Shown piece after piece: positions 16,054 to 24,209 of a stretch of 59,696 nucleotides of DNA. Under the pieces are notes generated by a model. That model made no database searches, had not been told where the DNA came from, and worked only from the letters and a program-made list of their open reading frames with translations. The stretch is from NCBI GenBank assembly GCA_030064845.1, contig JASJEC010000032.1:1-59696 (forward strand), read 5' to 3'. Position 1 is the stretch's first letter. Every line of letters starts with the position of its first letter. The position numbers and the translations under genes are program-made. Origin of the DNA: Kiloniellales bacterium. Lineage in GTDB: Bacteria > Pseudomonadota > Alphaproteobacteria > Kiloniellales > JAKSDN01.

Positions 16054-16324
16054 GAACCCGATCCAGCGAAGTAGCCCGACGACCGCGGCGGCAACCAGTA
16101 GTCGTCAGTCGGAACTTACCACATGGATTTCAAATTGGTCACCCGCGCAGATCGGAAAGCCGGGGAATCTACGGAAAAACATAACCTTTGGATAGAATTC
16201 CTATAAGCTGATTGTATTCAAAGTTGAATTCTCAGCGGCCTTTATCCACTCGGCTGCGCCGCCGAGGCAGGGCGTGCCGCGGCGAGGGTGCGCGGCTGAC
16301 TCAAGCTGCTGCCTACAACCAAGC
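16054..16324. other. Intergenic region upstream of the cyclase gene
   Basis: No gene is seen. The part 16170-16240 is A/T-rich and likely carries the cyclase promoter; GAATTC occurs twice (16195 and 16228) as part of a loose inverted arrangement. The part 16245-16320 is very GC-rich without a recognisable product. Confidence 0.4.
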
Positions 16325-16463
16325 CTAGAGCGGATCGCGCTCAATCAAGATCCTTGCGTGATCGCAATTGAGCGCGAGCCCCCCCTAGAGCAAGACACAG
16401 AGCGGATTCACATGTTTAGTTGGCAACGACGAAGTGGTCCCATCTGAACATGATCCGCCCTAG
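16325..16463. repeat. Pair of adjacent palindromic elements, locus A
   Basis: Two imperfect palindromes lie side by side. The first (about 16325-16390) has arms CGCGCTCAAT (16336-16345) and ATTGAGCGCG (16366-16375). The second (16399-16463) opens AGAGCGGATTCACATG and closes AACATGATCCGCCCTAG. The second is nearly the same as the element at 22399-22462. Both begin or end in CTAG or CTAGAGC. The right end supplies the TAG stop codon of the Crp/Fnr gene. I read this as a dispersed palindromic repeat family that may also end transcripts. Confidence 0.75.
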
Positions 16464-17155
16464 TGCCCGATCACGTCGTGCACCATCCGGGACAGGCGAT
16501 TCATGTCCTGAATGACCCAGGTGTTCCCTTTCCGCTTGATCACACCGTCCTGGTCGAGGCGGTTGAGCTCACGGGTTACCGCTTCGCGGTGCGAGCTGAT
16601 GCGGCTGGCGATCTCCGCGTGTTTCGGCGCGGGTGACAAACGGGCCGTGTTGTCTTCGCTGGCGTTCTGGCTGGCGAGGCGCAGGAGCTCGGCATGGATG
16701 CGGTTCTTGACCCCCAGGGCCGTGAACTCGAACACGCGCTCGGATAGATCGCGGATCTGGGTTACCAGGCGCTGCAAGGTCGCGGCCATGATCGCGGGGC
16801 TTTCCTCGAGCGCGCCCCAGAAGACCTGCGGCGACATCGATGCCACCAGACAGTCCTCGATCGCTTGCACGCTCGCCGCCCGCGGCTTGCCATCGATGGC
16901 GGCGAACTCGCCGAACATCTCGCCGGCCGTGATATCGCGAAAGGTCACTTCCTTGCCGGAAACCGAGTAGACGATGGCGCGCGCCTTGCCGCGCACAAGG
17001 AAGAACACCTGCCGGGACTCGTCCTGGTGGCCCACGATCTGCTGATCTTGCCGGTAGGTGTTCCACTGGCAGCGTGCCGCCAGTTTGCTGACGAGCTCCG
17101 GCGGGGCGTCCTCGAAGAGATCGATATTCGCCAGCGTTTCCGTTGCCCCAATCAT
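16460..17155 (-). CDS. Crp/Fnr family transcriptional regulator
   Basis: A 231-residue regulator. The N-terminal cyclic-nucleotide-binding fold includes VFFLVRGKARAIVYS and GEMFGEFAAIDGKPRAASVQA, close to the cAMP phosphate-binding cassette consensus. The C-terminal winged helix carries ISSHREAVTRELNRLDQDGVIKR. There is no N-terminal cysteine cluster, so it is not an oxygen-sensing FNR. The open frame runs up to 17374, but the ATG at 17155 has ribosome site AGAGGAAC and fits the family start. The TAG stop falls inside a palindromic repeat. Confidence 0.9.
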   Translation of the reverse strand: MIGATETLANIDLFEDAPPELVSKLAARCQWNTYRQDQQIVGHQDESRQVFFLVRGKARAIVYSVSGKEVTFRDITAGEMFGEFAAIDGKPRAASVQAIEDCLVASMSPQVFWGALEESPAIMAATLQRLVTQIRDLSERVFEFTALGVKNRIHAELLRLASQNASEDNTARLSPAPKHAEIASRISSHREAVTRELNRLDQDGVIKRKGNTWVIQDMNRLSRMVHDVIGH

Positions 17156-17481
17156 CGAAGTTCCTCTCTCTATCGGCGGTACCGGTCGCCGGCGACAAAG
17201 GCCTGAAGACACGGCTGCTTGGCCCAAGCATTGTTCCCTATGGAAGCCTTGGGCATTTCTTCCACAGGCTTGGAGCGCTGCCAGGTTGCCGTCCCTGGTT
17301 TCGGTTGCCCTGTCGGCGCCCTGAACTACAGCGTGTTCCATACTGTTCGATAACTCAATGCCTGCTTGTGGCAAAAGCCACAGTCTTCCCGTTCAGCCCA
17401 AGTCTATATCTGCCCGTTGCGCGCTCACTGGCCCGCGCCGGTCGATCGCCGTCAGTGTCGATGTTCAGGTTTGAGGAAAAG

Positions 17482-19233
17482 ATGAAGAGAACCCTAGAGG
17501 CCCCGAAAAGCGGTAGAGGCGGCTTCGGTCCAGATACCGACCCCTCTGGCCGGCGTGCCGGCGCGGCGCCGATGCCGCTGCACACGATCAGAATCCTTAT
17601 CGTTATCGACGGCCATGCGAGCAGCATGCACAACGCCTCTTTCAGCCCGTCGGCCTACGGCCTGTCCCATCTGCTCGATTGCCTCGCCGCCGACTCCGGT
17701 GAGAGCGTTCGGTTCGACGTGACGCGGGCTCATCGCCAGAGCGATCCGGCCGCCGCCGCGGCACAGACCGAAGCCCCGGGCGATCCCGGCTGCACCAGAC
17801 CCCACTTCGAGAACTTCCGGTTCGATCAACCCGGCCTGGAAATCGACGATTTCGACGAGGTTTGGCTATTCGGGATTCGCGCGGGTCTCGATGACTCCCA
17901 GGGCCTGAGCGATCGGGAACTCGAGATTCTGGCGCGCTGGATGGACCGCGGCGGCGGGGTCTTCGCGACCGGCGGTCGCGACGACATGGGTGCGGCTCTT
18001 TCTGGCCGCGTCCCGCGGGTCCGGAGCATGCGCCGCTGGGGGCCGGCGCCGCATCGCGCCGACAACATCCTCTTCTACAAGCCCGTCGCCAAGGCGCCGA
18101 GGGCCGCCGCAGCGGCGCAGGATCCCAGGGAGACCCGGGCCTACATGGTGCCGAAGCGCTATGCCCAAGTCTCCTGGCCCCCCTTCGCCGCAACCCAGGC
18201 ACCGCATCCGATCCTATCCGGCCGGCAGGGCGCGATCGAATCGCTGCCCGTTCACGCTCGGCAGAACGAGGCCCTGGAGGAGATCGATCGAACAAGCGCA
18301 TTCAGTTTCGGCGCCTACCGGTCACAGCCGGAGTTCCCGGGGGCCTCGGGAGATGGACCACGGCCGGAGGTGATCGCGTGGGCTGCGGGTCTTGGGGGGC
18401 CGGGAATTGGGCCCGCGGATCCGCATCGCTCGCTCAGCCCGTTCGGCTGCGTCGGCGCCTACGACGGTCACAAGGCCGTCAGCCCCGCAACGGGAACCGC
18501 GATCGGACGGGTCGTGGTCGATTCTTCCTGGCACCACTGGTTCGACTCCTATCACGGCCGCGCTGGAAGCAGAGCGATGCCCGAGGGCCCGAGCGGGCTC
18601 GGCCACCCGGAAACGGATCCGGACGGACCGCCGCACGAGGACGACCTGCGCGACTACTACCGCAATATCGCGCTCTGGCTCGCGCCCCTGGCGGTACAGA
18701 GAGCCATGCTGCTGCAGGTCGTCTGGAACGCGGTCGCGCGCTCGCCGCTGGTCGAGGACCTGAACCTGCGCCAGAGCATCTGGCATCTCGGGGCAAGGAC
18801 GAGGGATGCTCTGGGCAGGACGGTCAACCTCTGTCTGCTCAGTGACTGGCTTTACGCCCTCTACCCGCCGGACACCTTGGATCCATGGCGCCAGATGGCG
18901 CACGACGAGACCCTGCCCTGCCTCTTCGCGCCCCCTCTGGAACTGCTCGAGGTCGCCTCCCTGGGCGGCATCGTCCGGGAAATGCTCTCGCTGGCGGCGT
19001 CCTTCGAACAGGGAAGAGTCGAGCAGTTGAGCGAGCTTTCCCTGGCGGCCGCGCTGGTCAAGGGCGCGGAGTACGGCTTGATCGAATTGTTGAAGACGCA
19101 CGGGCTCTCGCGCGGCGTCACCGACCAACTGATGCAACGGCTCCACGAAGCGCTCGATAGCCTGCCTGCGGACGAAGACTACGTCCTGTCGCGCAACCCG
19201 ACATCATCGCACCAGCCGGGACCGGAGAGTTGA
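17482..19233 (+). CDS. Protein of unknown function with N-terminal amidotransferase-like (ThuA-like) region
   Basis: I do not recognise a named family. The 583-residue product begins, after a low-complexity leader, with TIRILIVIDGHASSMHN and has a Rossmann-like pattern up to FDEVWLFGIRAGLDD and GGGVFATGGRDDMG (residues 35-175), typical of class I amidotransferase-like or ThuA-like folds but without a clear Cys nucleophile. A middle segment has VVVDSSWHHWFDSYHG (Trp350, His351, His352), a possible metal or active site. Residues 390-570 look helical. The start at 17482 has GAGGA upstream; MPLHTIRIL at 17572 is an alternative. It is divergent from the Crp/Fnr gene. Confidence 0.6.
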   Translation: MKRTLEAPKSGRGGFGPDTDPSGRRAGAAPMPLHTIRILIVIDGHASSMHNASFSPSAYGLSHLLDCLAADSGESVRFDVTRAHRQSDPAAAAAQTEAPGDPGCTRPHFENFRFDQPGLEIDDFDEVWLFGIRAGLDDSQGLSDRELEILARWMDRGGGVFATGGRDDMGAALSGRVPRVRSMRRWGPAPHRADNILFYKPVAKAPRAAAAAQDPRETRAYMVPKRYAQVSWPPFAATQAPHPILSGRQGAIESLPVHARQNEALEEIDRTSAFSFGAYRSQPEFPGASGDGPRPEVIAWAAGLGGPGIGPADPHRSLSPFGCVGAYDGHKAVSPATGTAIGRVVVDSSWHHWFDSYHGRAGSRAMPEGPSGLGHPETDPDGPPHEDDLRDYYRNIALWLAPLAVQRAMLLQVVWNAVARSPLVEDLNLRQSIWHLGARTRDALGRTVNLCLLSDWLYALYPPDTLDPWRQMAHDETLPCLFAPPLELLEVASLGGIVREMLSLAASFEQGRVEQLSELSLAAALVKGAEYGLIELLKTHGLSRGVTDQLMQRLHEALDSLPADEDYVLSRNPTSSHQPGPES

Positions 19234-19381
19234 TTCGACGAGTGAAGCGGCAGGGGCGCCTTTCTTGGTCCGGCTGCCGGTCGAGAGGCCGCGGCATTTG
19301 GACCTTGAGCCGGGTCGAATCGCATGAGATTGAGGGTCGAGCTCCGGGCGGCGCCGGGGAGACGGATAGCGGGTCCCAAGG

Positions 19382-19990
19382 ATGTATTCCTGGTCCAATC
19401 GGCTGAACGACGTCATGAAGCAGCGGGGCTGGAGCCAGTCCGAGCTTGCGCGGCGCGCCCAGGTTTCCAGGGAGAATGTCAAGAAGTACTGCCAGGGCCT
19501 GGTCAGCCAGCCGCGGGGTGAAACGCTCCCGCGTCTGGCCGAGGCGCTCGGCGTCAACGCCCTATGGCTGCGCGACGGACACGGCCCGCAATGGCGCCGC
19601 GTCCCCTTGGTCGGCTATCTCGAGAAGAGCGAACGCCTCTCCGCAGCGGCGCCCGATACCGGCGACAGCGGAACCGCCACGCCGACCATGGCGTTCGACC
19701 TCGAGGCTGCCGACCCGATCGCTGTGGAGGTGCGCGGTGCGTCGATGATGCCGGCCTACCGGCCCGGCGATATCCTGATCTGCACCCGTTTGGGCCCAGG
19801 CAAGTCGTCACTCTTCGAGAACCGCGACTGCGTGGTCCAGCTGACCACGGGCGACCGCTATGCCAAGCGCGTCGCCGCCGGCTCCGAGGCCGGTCTTTAC
19901 AACCTGCTGTCCTATGCGGGCCCGCCGCTCACCGACGTGCGCCTCGACTGGGCGGCCCCCATTGTCTGGATCAAGCGCGCCGGCGGCTGA
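19382..19990 (+). CDS. XRE/LexA-like repressor with S24 peptidase domain
   Basis: A 202-residue protein with an N-terminal helix-turn-helix (WSQSELARRAQVSRENVKKYCQG) and a C-terminal S24 domain. The Ser/Lys dyad is visible as Ser121 in GASMMPAYRPGD and Lys162 in YAKRV. This is the layout of CI/C2-like repressors that cleave themselves on RecA activation. No phage genes lie around it, so it is either a domesticated repressor or a stress regulator. It might control the unknown gene upstream, which is read in the same direction 150 bp away. Confidence 0.85.
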   Translation: MYSWSNRLNDVMKQRGWSQSELARRAQVSRENVKKYCQGLVSQPRGETLPRLAEALGVNALWLRDGHGPQWRRVPLVGYLEKSERLSAAAPDTGDSGTATPTMAFDLEAADPIAVEVRGASMMPAYRPGDILICTRLGPGKSSLFENRDCVVQLTTGDRYAKRVAAGSEAGLYNLLSYAGPPLTDVRLDWAAPIVWIKRAGG

Positions 19991-20087
19991 CGAGCCCGAG
20001 CGAAGTCGACGTTCGTCCGGTATGGGGGATGACGTCCCGCCCCGGGTTTGATAGTGTCCCGCGCCTTCCACGCCTGGGAAAGATCGC

Positions 20088-21254
20088 ATGACTGCCTGCA
20101 TTATCGGTTGGAGCCACACCCCTTTCGGCAAGCATCAGGACCAGGACGTCGAGTCCCTGATCCTTCAGGTCGCCCAGAGCGCCGTGGCCGACGCCGGGCT
20201 CGAGGCGGCGGATATCGACGAGCTCGTATTGGGGACGTACAACGAGGGCTTCTCGCCCCAGGGGTTCCCTTCCTCCCTGATTCTTCAGGCCGACGAGGCG
20301 TTTCGATACAAGCCCGCGACGCGGGTCGAGAATGCTTGCGCCACCGGCACGGCGGCGCTGCATCAGGGCGTCAAGTCGGTCGAGGCCAAGCGTGCGCGCT
20401 TCGTCCTGGTCGTGGGTGTCGAGAAGATGACCGCCCTGCCCGGCCCCGAGATCGGCGGCGTCCTCTTGAAGGCCGCCTACGTCAAGGAGGAAGGCCAGAT
20501 CGAGGGCGGCTTCGCGGGCGTCTTCGGAAGGATCGCCCAGCAGTATTTCCAGAAGCACGGCGACCAGTCCGACGCGCTCGCCGCGATCGCCGCGAAGAAC
20601 CACAAGAACGGGGTGGCCAATCCCTTTGCCCAGCTGCGCAAGGACCTGGGCTACGAGTTCTGCCGCAACGTTTCGGACAAGAACCCGGTGGTCGCGGGCC
20701 CCTTGAAGCGGACCGACTGCTCGTTGGTCTCCGACGGGGCGGCGGCCGTGGTTCTAAGCGACGTGGCGACCGCGCTGGGCCGAAACAAGGCCGTCGCGCT
20801 GCGCTCGACCGCGCACGTCAACGACTTCCTGCCCATGAGCAAGCGCGACATCACCCTCTTCGAGGGCTGCGAGGTCGCCTGGAGCCAAGCGCTTCAACGC
20901 GCCGGGGTCGAGCTCCAGGACCTATCGCTGGTCGAGACCCACGATTGTTTCACCGTCGCGGAGCTGATCGAGTACGAGGCCATGGGACTGACGCCGCGCG
21001 GCGAAGGCGCGCGAGCGATCCTCGAGGGCTGGACCGCCAAGGACGGGCGCCTGCCGGTCAACCCCTCGGGCGGCCTCAAGTCCAAGGGCCACCCGATCGG
21101 CGCCACCGGGATCTCGATGCATATCATGGCCTCGATGCAGACGCGCGGCGACGCCGGCGAGATGCAGGTGCCCGGGGCGAAGCTGGCCGGCGTGTTCAAT
21201 ATGGGCGGCGCCGCGGTCGCCAACTACGTGTCGGTTCTCGAAGCCCTGCGCTGA
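20088..21254 (+). CDS. Thiolase family acyl-CoA acyltransferase (SCP-x type)
   Basis: A 388-residue thiolase. The nucleophile is Cys84 (ENACATGTAA); ETHDCFTVAE and NPSGGLKSKGHPIGATG carry the expected catalytic histidines. The second C-terminal Cys of classical thiolases is not in the usual place (GVFNMGGAAVANYVSVLE), as in the SCP-x/lipid-transfer type. It probably cleaves or forms a beta-ketoacyl-CoA in lipid catabolism. The next gene, an AcuI-type reductase, is 73 bp downstream and may be co-transcribed. Confidence 0.88.
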   Translation: MTACIIGWSHTPFGKHQDQDVESLILQVAQSAVADAGLEAADIDELVLGTYNEGFSPQGFPSSLILQADEAFRYKPATRVENACATGTAALHQGVKSVEAKRARFVLVVGVEKMTALPGPEIGGVLLKAAYVKEEGQIEGGFAGVFGRIAQQYFQKHGDQSDALAAIAAKNHKNGVANPFAQLRKDLGYEFCRNVSDKNPVVAGPLKRTDCSLVSDGAAAVVLSDVATALGRNKAVALRSTAHVNDFLPMSKRDITLFEGCEVAWSQALQRAGVELQDLSLVETHDCFTVAELIEYEAMGLTPRGEGARAILEGWTAKDGRLPVNPSGGLKSKGHPIGATGISMHIMASMQTRGDAGEMQVPGAKLAGVFNMGGAAVANYVSVLEALR

Positions 21255-21327
21255 AGAGAACCCGGGGATCAACAAGCCGCCGCGCTCCGGCACGACCGCG
21301 GGCGGCGGGGGACGAAAGGCGGTGACG

Positions 21328-22314
21328 ATGTTCAAGGCGCTCCTGCTCGAAGAGAGCGACGGTAAGGTCAGCAGCTCTATCCAGGAACTCGACGACTCGC
21401 GGCTGCCCGAAGGCGACGTGACCGTCGCGGTCGAGCACTCCACCCTGAATTACAAGGACGGCATGGTCCTGAACGGCATCGGCCGCCTAGTGCGCAGCTA
21501 CCCCCACGTTCCGGGCATCGATTTCTCCGGACAGGTGCTGGACAGCCAGCACCCCGACTTCAAGCCGGGCGATGCGGTCGTCCTCACCGGCTGGCGGGTC
21601 GGCGAGATGCACTGGGGCGGTTACGCCGAGAAGGCGCGGGTCAAGGGCGACTGGCTGGTCCGTCTGCCCGACGCCCTCAGCACGCGCCAGGCCATGGCGA
21701 TCGGCACGGCGGGCTTCACCGCCATGCTCGCGGTGCTGGCGCTGGAGAAGCATGGGGTCACGCCGGACAGCGGTCCGGTGCTGGTGACCGGCGCGGCCGG
21801 CGGCGTCGGCTCGATCGCCGTCTCCATCCTGGCCAAGCTCGGCTACGACGTGGCCGCCTCGACCGGCCGGAGCGAAACCCACGATTACCTGCGCAGCCTG
21901 GGAGCCAAGACCCTGGTGGACCGCAACGAGTTGAGCGAGGCGCCGACCCGGCCTCTCGATAAGGAGCGCTGGGCCGGCTGCATCGACTCGGTCGGCGGCA
22001 CCACGCTGAGCCACGTGCTTACCCAGATGGCCTATCGCGGCTCCGTAGCCGCCGTCGGCCTGGCGGGCGGCAGCAAGCTGGACGCCACGGTGATCCCCTT
22101 CCTGCTGCGGGGCGTCAACTTGCTCGGAATCGACTCGGTCATGTGTCCCAAGGACGAGCGCTTGGTCGCCTGGCAGCGTCTGGTGACCGACCTGCCTCTG
22201 GAGAAGCTCGAGTCCACGACCCAGGACGCCTCGCTGAGCGACCTGCCTGGCTTGGCCGAGGCGATCCTGAAGGGGCAGATCCGGGGGCGGGTGGTCGTCG
22301 ATACCCGATCCTGA
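21328..22314 (+). CDS. acuI: Zinc-free medium-chain oxidoreductase, AcuI/YhdH type (acrylyl-CoA reductase)
   Basis: A 328-residue NADPH-dependent reductase. The core motifs are LNYKDGMVLNG, HVPGIDFSGQV, GWRVGEMHWGGYAEKARV and the nucleotide site VLVTGAAGGVGSIAVSIL. These match the YhdH/AcuI family, which reduces acrylyl-CoA to propionyl-CoA, for example in DMSP or 3-hydroxypropionate metabolism. There are no catalytic zinc ligands. ATG 21328 is preferred to the in-frame GTG at 21322. Its position behind a thiolase is consistent with short acyl-CoA metabolism. Confidence 0.85.
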   Translation: MFKALLLEESDGKVSSSIQELDDSRLPEGDVTVAVEHSTLNYKDGMVLNGIGRLVRSYPHVPGIDFSGQVLDSQHPDFKPGDAVVLTGWRVGEMHWGGYAEKARVKGDWLVRLPDALSTRQAMAIGTAGFTAMLAVLALEKHGVTPDSGPVLVTGAAGGVGSIAVSILAKLGYDVAASTGRSETHDYLRSLGAKTLVDRNELSEAPTRPLDKERWAGCIDSVGGTTLSHVLTQMAYRGSVAAVGLAGGSKLDATVIPFLLRGVNLLGIDSVMCPKDERLVAWQRLVTDLPLEKLESTTQDASLSDLPGLAEAILKGQIRGRVVVDTRS

Positions 22315-22321
22315 CCCGTTA

Positions 22322-22462
22322 CTAGAGCAGATCCGGGTTTGGTTGAATCGCCAGGGCGATCCGTCAAACCCGGTGAATCTGCTCTATCACTCTGAATGAG
22401 AGCGGATTCACATGCTTGGTCGGAACCGCGAAGCGTTTCCGTCAAAACATGATCCGCTCTAG
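22322..22462. repeat. Pair of adjacent palindromic elements, locus B
   Basis: Same layout as the pair at 16325-16463. The first element (22324-22386) has arms AGAGCAGATCCGGGTTTG and CAAACCCGGTGAATCTGCTCT. The second (22399-22462) opens AGAGCGGATTCACATG and closes CATGATCCGCTCTAG, nearly identical at its ends to the locus A copy, with a diverged centre. The pair starts eight bases after the acuI stop codon and could fold as its transcription terminator. It is followed directly by the perfect palindrome AGGGTTAACCCT (22461-22472). Confidence 0.8.
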
Positions 22463-22534
22463 GGTTAACCCTCAGTAATCACGACCATTTCCCTAGCCGC
22501 GGATTTGCGGTAAAATCCCGCTGCGAAGAAGATC

Positions 22535-22729
22535 ATGGCAGGAAGCCGGGAAATGGGTAAATGGGCGAGCTTGTTGATTCTGGCTCTCGGGCTGAGCGCC
22601 TGTAGCAGCTACTGGTCGGAGGACGCCCGCTACTGTTACCGGACCTTGGCACGCGTCGATTGTCACACTGCTCCCCTCAAGGGCGAAGAAAGCCGCTTGG
22701 TGGGCGCCTATAGTGACTTCTGGTTCTAA
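22535..22729 (+). CDS. Small lipoprotein of unknown function
   Basis: A 64-residue frame with a signal peptide and lipobox (WASLLILALGLSAC, Cys at residue 23) followed by a short mature part, SSYWSEDARYCYRTLARVDCHTAPL, with two more cysteines that could pair. It probably sits on the inner face of the outer membrane or in the periplasmic leaflet of the inner membrane. Starts at 22535 or 22553 are possible. Its end overlaps the Sel1 gene start by 17 bp. No family recognised. Confidence 0.7.
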   Translation: MAGSREMGKWASLLILALGLSACSSYWSEDARYCYRTLARVDCHTAPLKGEESRLVGAYSDFWF

Positions 22730-23411
22730 ACGGCACAGCTGGACGGTCAGAGCTTTGAAACCCGCTCGCTGGGCCCTGGCGGCACTGCTGCTCGGGGCTT
22801 CGGCGGCCGGGGCGGCTGAACCCTCGGCCTATCCCGACTATGGTGAGGGGCTGCGCTGGCACCTCAATGCCGCCGAGGCGGGCGATGCCGAGGCCCAGTA
22901 CCGTCTCGCGCGCTTCTACCAGGCGGGAATCAAGGCCGGACGGGATCCGGTTGAGGCGCGCCGGTGGTATGCGGCGGCGGCCGCTCAGGGTCACCCCCAG
23001 GCCGCCTTTCGCCTCGCCGCCATGCTGCAATCGGGCTCCGGCGGCCCGGTCGACCCGACCGAGGCGCGCCGCTGGTTCGAGGCGGCGGCCAGCCTGCCTC
23101 TGGCCCAATACAACCTCGCCAGCCTCCTGGAGCGCGGCCTCGGCGGCCCGCGCGATGCGGCGCGCGCTGCAGAGCTCTACGAATCGGCGGCACGCGCGGG
23201 CGTGATGGAAGCGGCGACACAGCTCGCCGTGATGAAAATCGACGGCCGCGGCCTGCCCGAGGACAGGGTGGGCGCCCTCGCCTGGTTGATCGTGGCCGCC
23301 GAAGCCGGGACCCCCGGCGCGGAAGAGTCGCGCGCCCTGCTCGCCGGTCAACTCGAGCCGGCGGAGAGGCAGCAAGCCGGCGAGCAGGCGCGGACCTTGC
23401 GTCGGCGCTGA
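22713..23411 (+). CDS. Secreted Sel1-repeat (TPR-like) protein
   Basis: A product of up to 232 residues with a signal peptide (ARWALAALLLGASAAGAAEPS) and four to five Sel1 repeats, for example AGDAEAQYRLARFYQAG, QGHPQAAFRLAAMLQSG and PLAQYNLASLLERG. Sel1 proteins are periplasmic scaffolds in signalling, envelope quality control or polysaccharide regulation. The GTG at 22713 is taken as start; a TTG at 22755 just before the signal peptide is also plausible. It overlaps and is probably coupled to the lipoprotein gene. Confidence 0.82.
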   Translation: MTSGSKRHSWTVRALKPARWALAALLLGASAAGAAEPSAYPDYGEGLRWHLNAAEAGDAEAQYRLARFYQAGIKAGRDPVEARRWYAAAAAQGHPQAAFRLAAMLQSGSGGPVDPTEARRWFEAAASLPLAQYNLASLLERGLGGPRDAARAAELYESAARAGVMEAATQLAVMKIDGRGLPEDRVGALAWLIVAAEAGTPGAEESRALLAGQLEPAERQQAGEQARTLRRR

Positions 23412-23421
23412 GCGCCCCCGC

Positions 23422-24195
23422 CTACTTCCGGGCGACCATGAAAAGCCGGCGAAACGGCAGCAGCGTCGTGCCGTCCGACCGCCGCGGGTAGGCCTCGGCA
23501 AGCGCGGCGCCATAGCGCGCCAGGAAGTCCTCCAGCGACGGGCCCGACAGGGCGTCGTACACCGGTCTCAAAGCGGTGCCCTTGACCCAGTCGAGCACCG
23601 GGTGTTCGCCGGACAGGACATGGAAGTAGCGGGTTTCCCAGATATCCAGACTGGCTGTGCCGGGCGCCAGCAGGTCGTAGTAGGCGGCCGGTTCCAGGAC
23701 CGCTTCGGACGCCAGGTCGATCCGGTCCCGCCAAGGCCCCTGGCCGGCCGTCTGGCGCAGCAAGCGGTGGGTCGGCTGGTCGAAGTTTCTCGGCATCTGG
23801 ACCGCCAGGACGCCGCCAGGCGCGAGCAGCCCCAGCAGTCGGGGAAACAGGGTCTTGTGGTCCCCCACCCAGTGGAGCGCCGCGTTGGAGAAGACCAGGT
23901 CCGGCGGCGCGTCGGGCCGCCACGTCGCGATCTCGCCCTGCGCCCAGTCCAGCCGGGGCGAGGCGGCGGCCGGAGAGGAGGCGTCCGCGCGCTCGAGCAT
24001 CTCGGCCGAGGAGTCGAGGCCGGTCACGCGGGCCTCCGGCCAGCGCTCGCCAAGCCGGGCCGTCAGCTCGCCCGTGCCGCAGCCGAGGTCGAAGATTCGC
24101 CGCGCGGCGAGCTCGGGGATCCTGCCGATCAGGTCCAGCCCCGGACGCAGCCGCGGCGCTGCGAAGGCGAGATATTGCCGGGGGTCCCAAGGCAT
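23422..24195 (-). CDS. tam: Trans-aconitate 2-methyltransferase
   Basis: A SAM-dependent methyltransferase of 257 residues that opens MPWDPRQYLAFAAPRLRPGLDLIGRI, the highly typical Tam start. It carries IFDLGCGTGELT, VTGLDSSAEML, LVFSNAALHWV and a C-terminal LLPFRRLFMVARK. Tam methylates trans-aconitate, an inhibitor by-product of the citric acid cycle. Length and motifs are normal for the family. Confidence 0.93.
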   Translation of the reverse strand: MPWDPRQYLAFAAPRLRPGLDLIGRIPELAARRIFDLGCGTGELTARLGERWPEARVTGLDSSAEMLERADASSPAAASPRLDWAQGEIATWRPDAPPDLVFSNAALHWVGDHKTLFPRLLGLLAPGGVLAVQMPRNFDQPTHRLLRQTAGQGPWRDRIDLASEAVLEPAAYYDLLAPGTASLDIWETRYFHVLSGEHPVLDWVKGTALRPVYDALSGPSLEDFLARYGAALAEAYPRRSDGTTLLPFRRLFMVARK

Positions 24196-24209
24196 GGAGG
24201 ACGGCGCGC

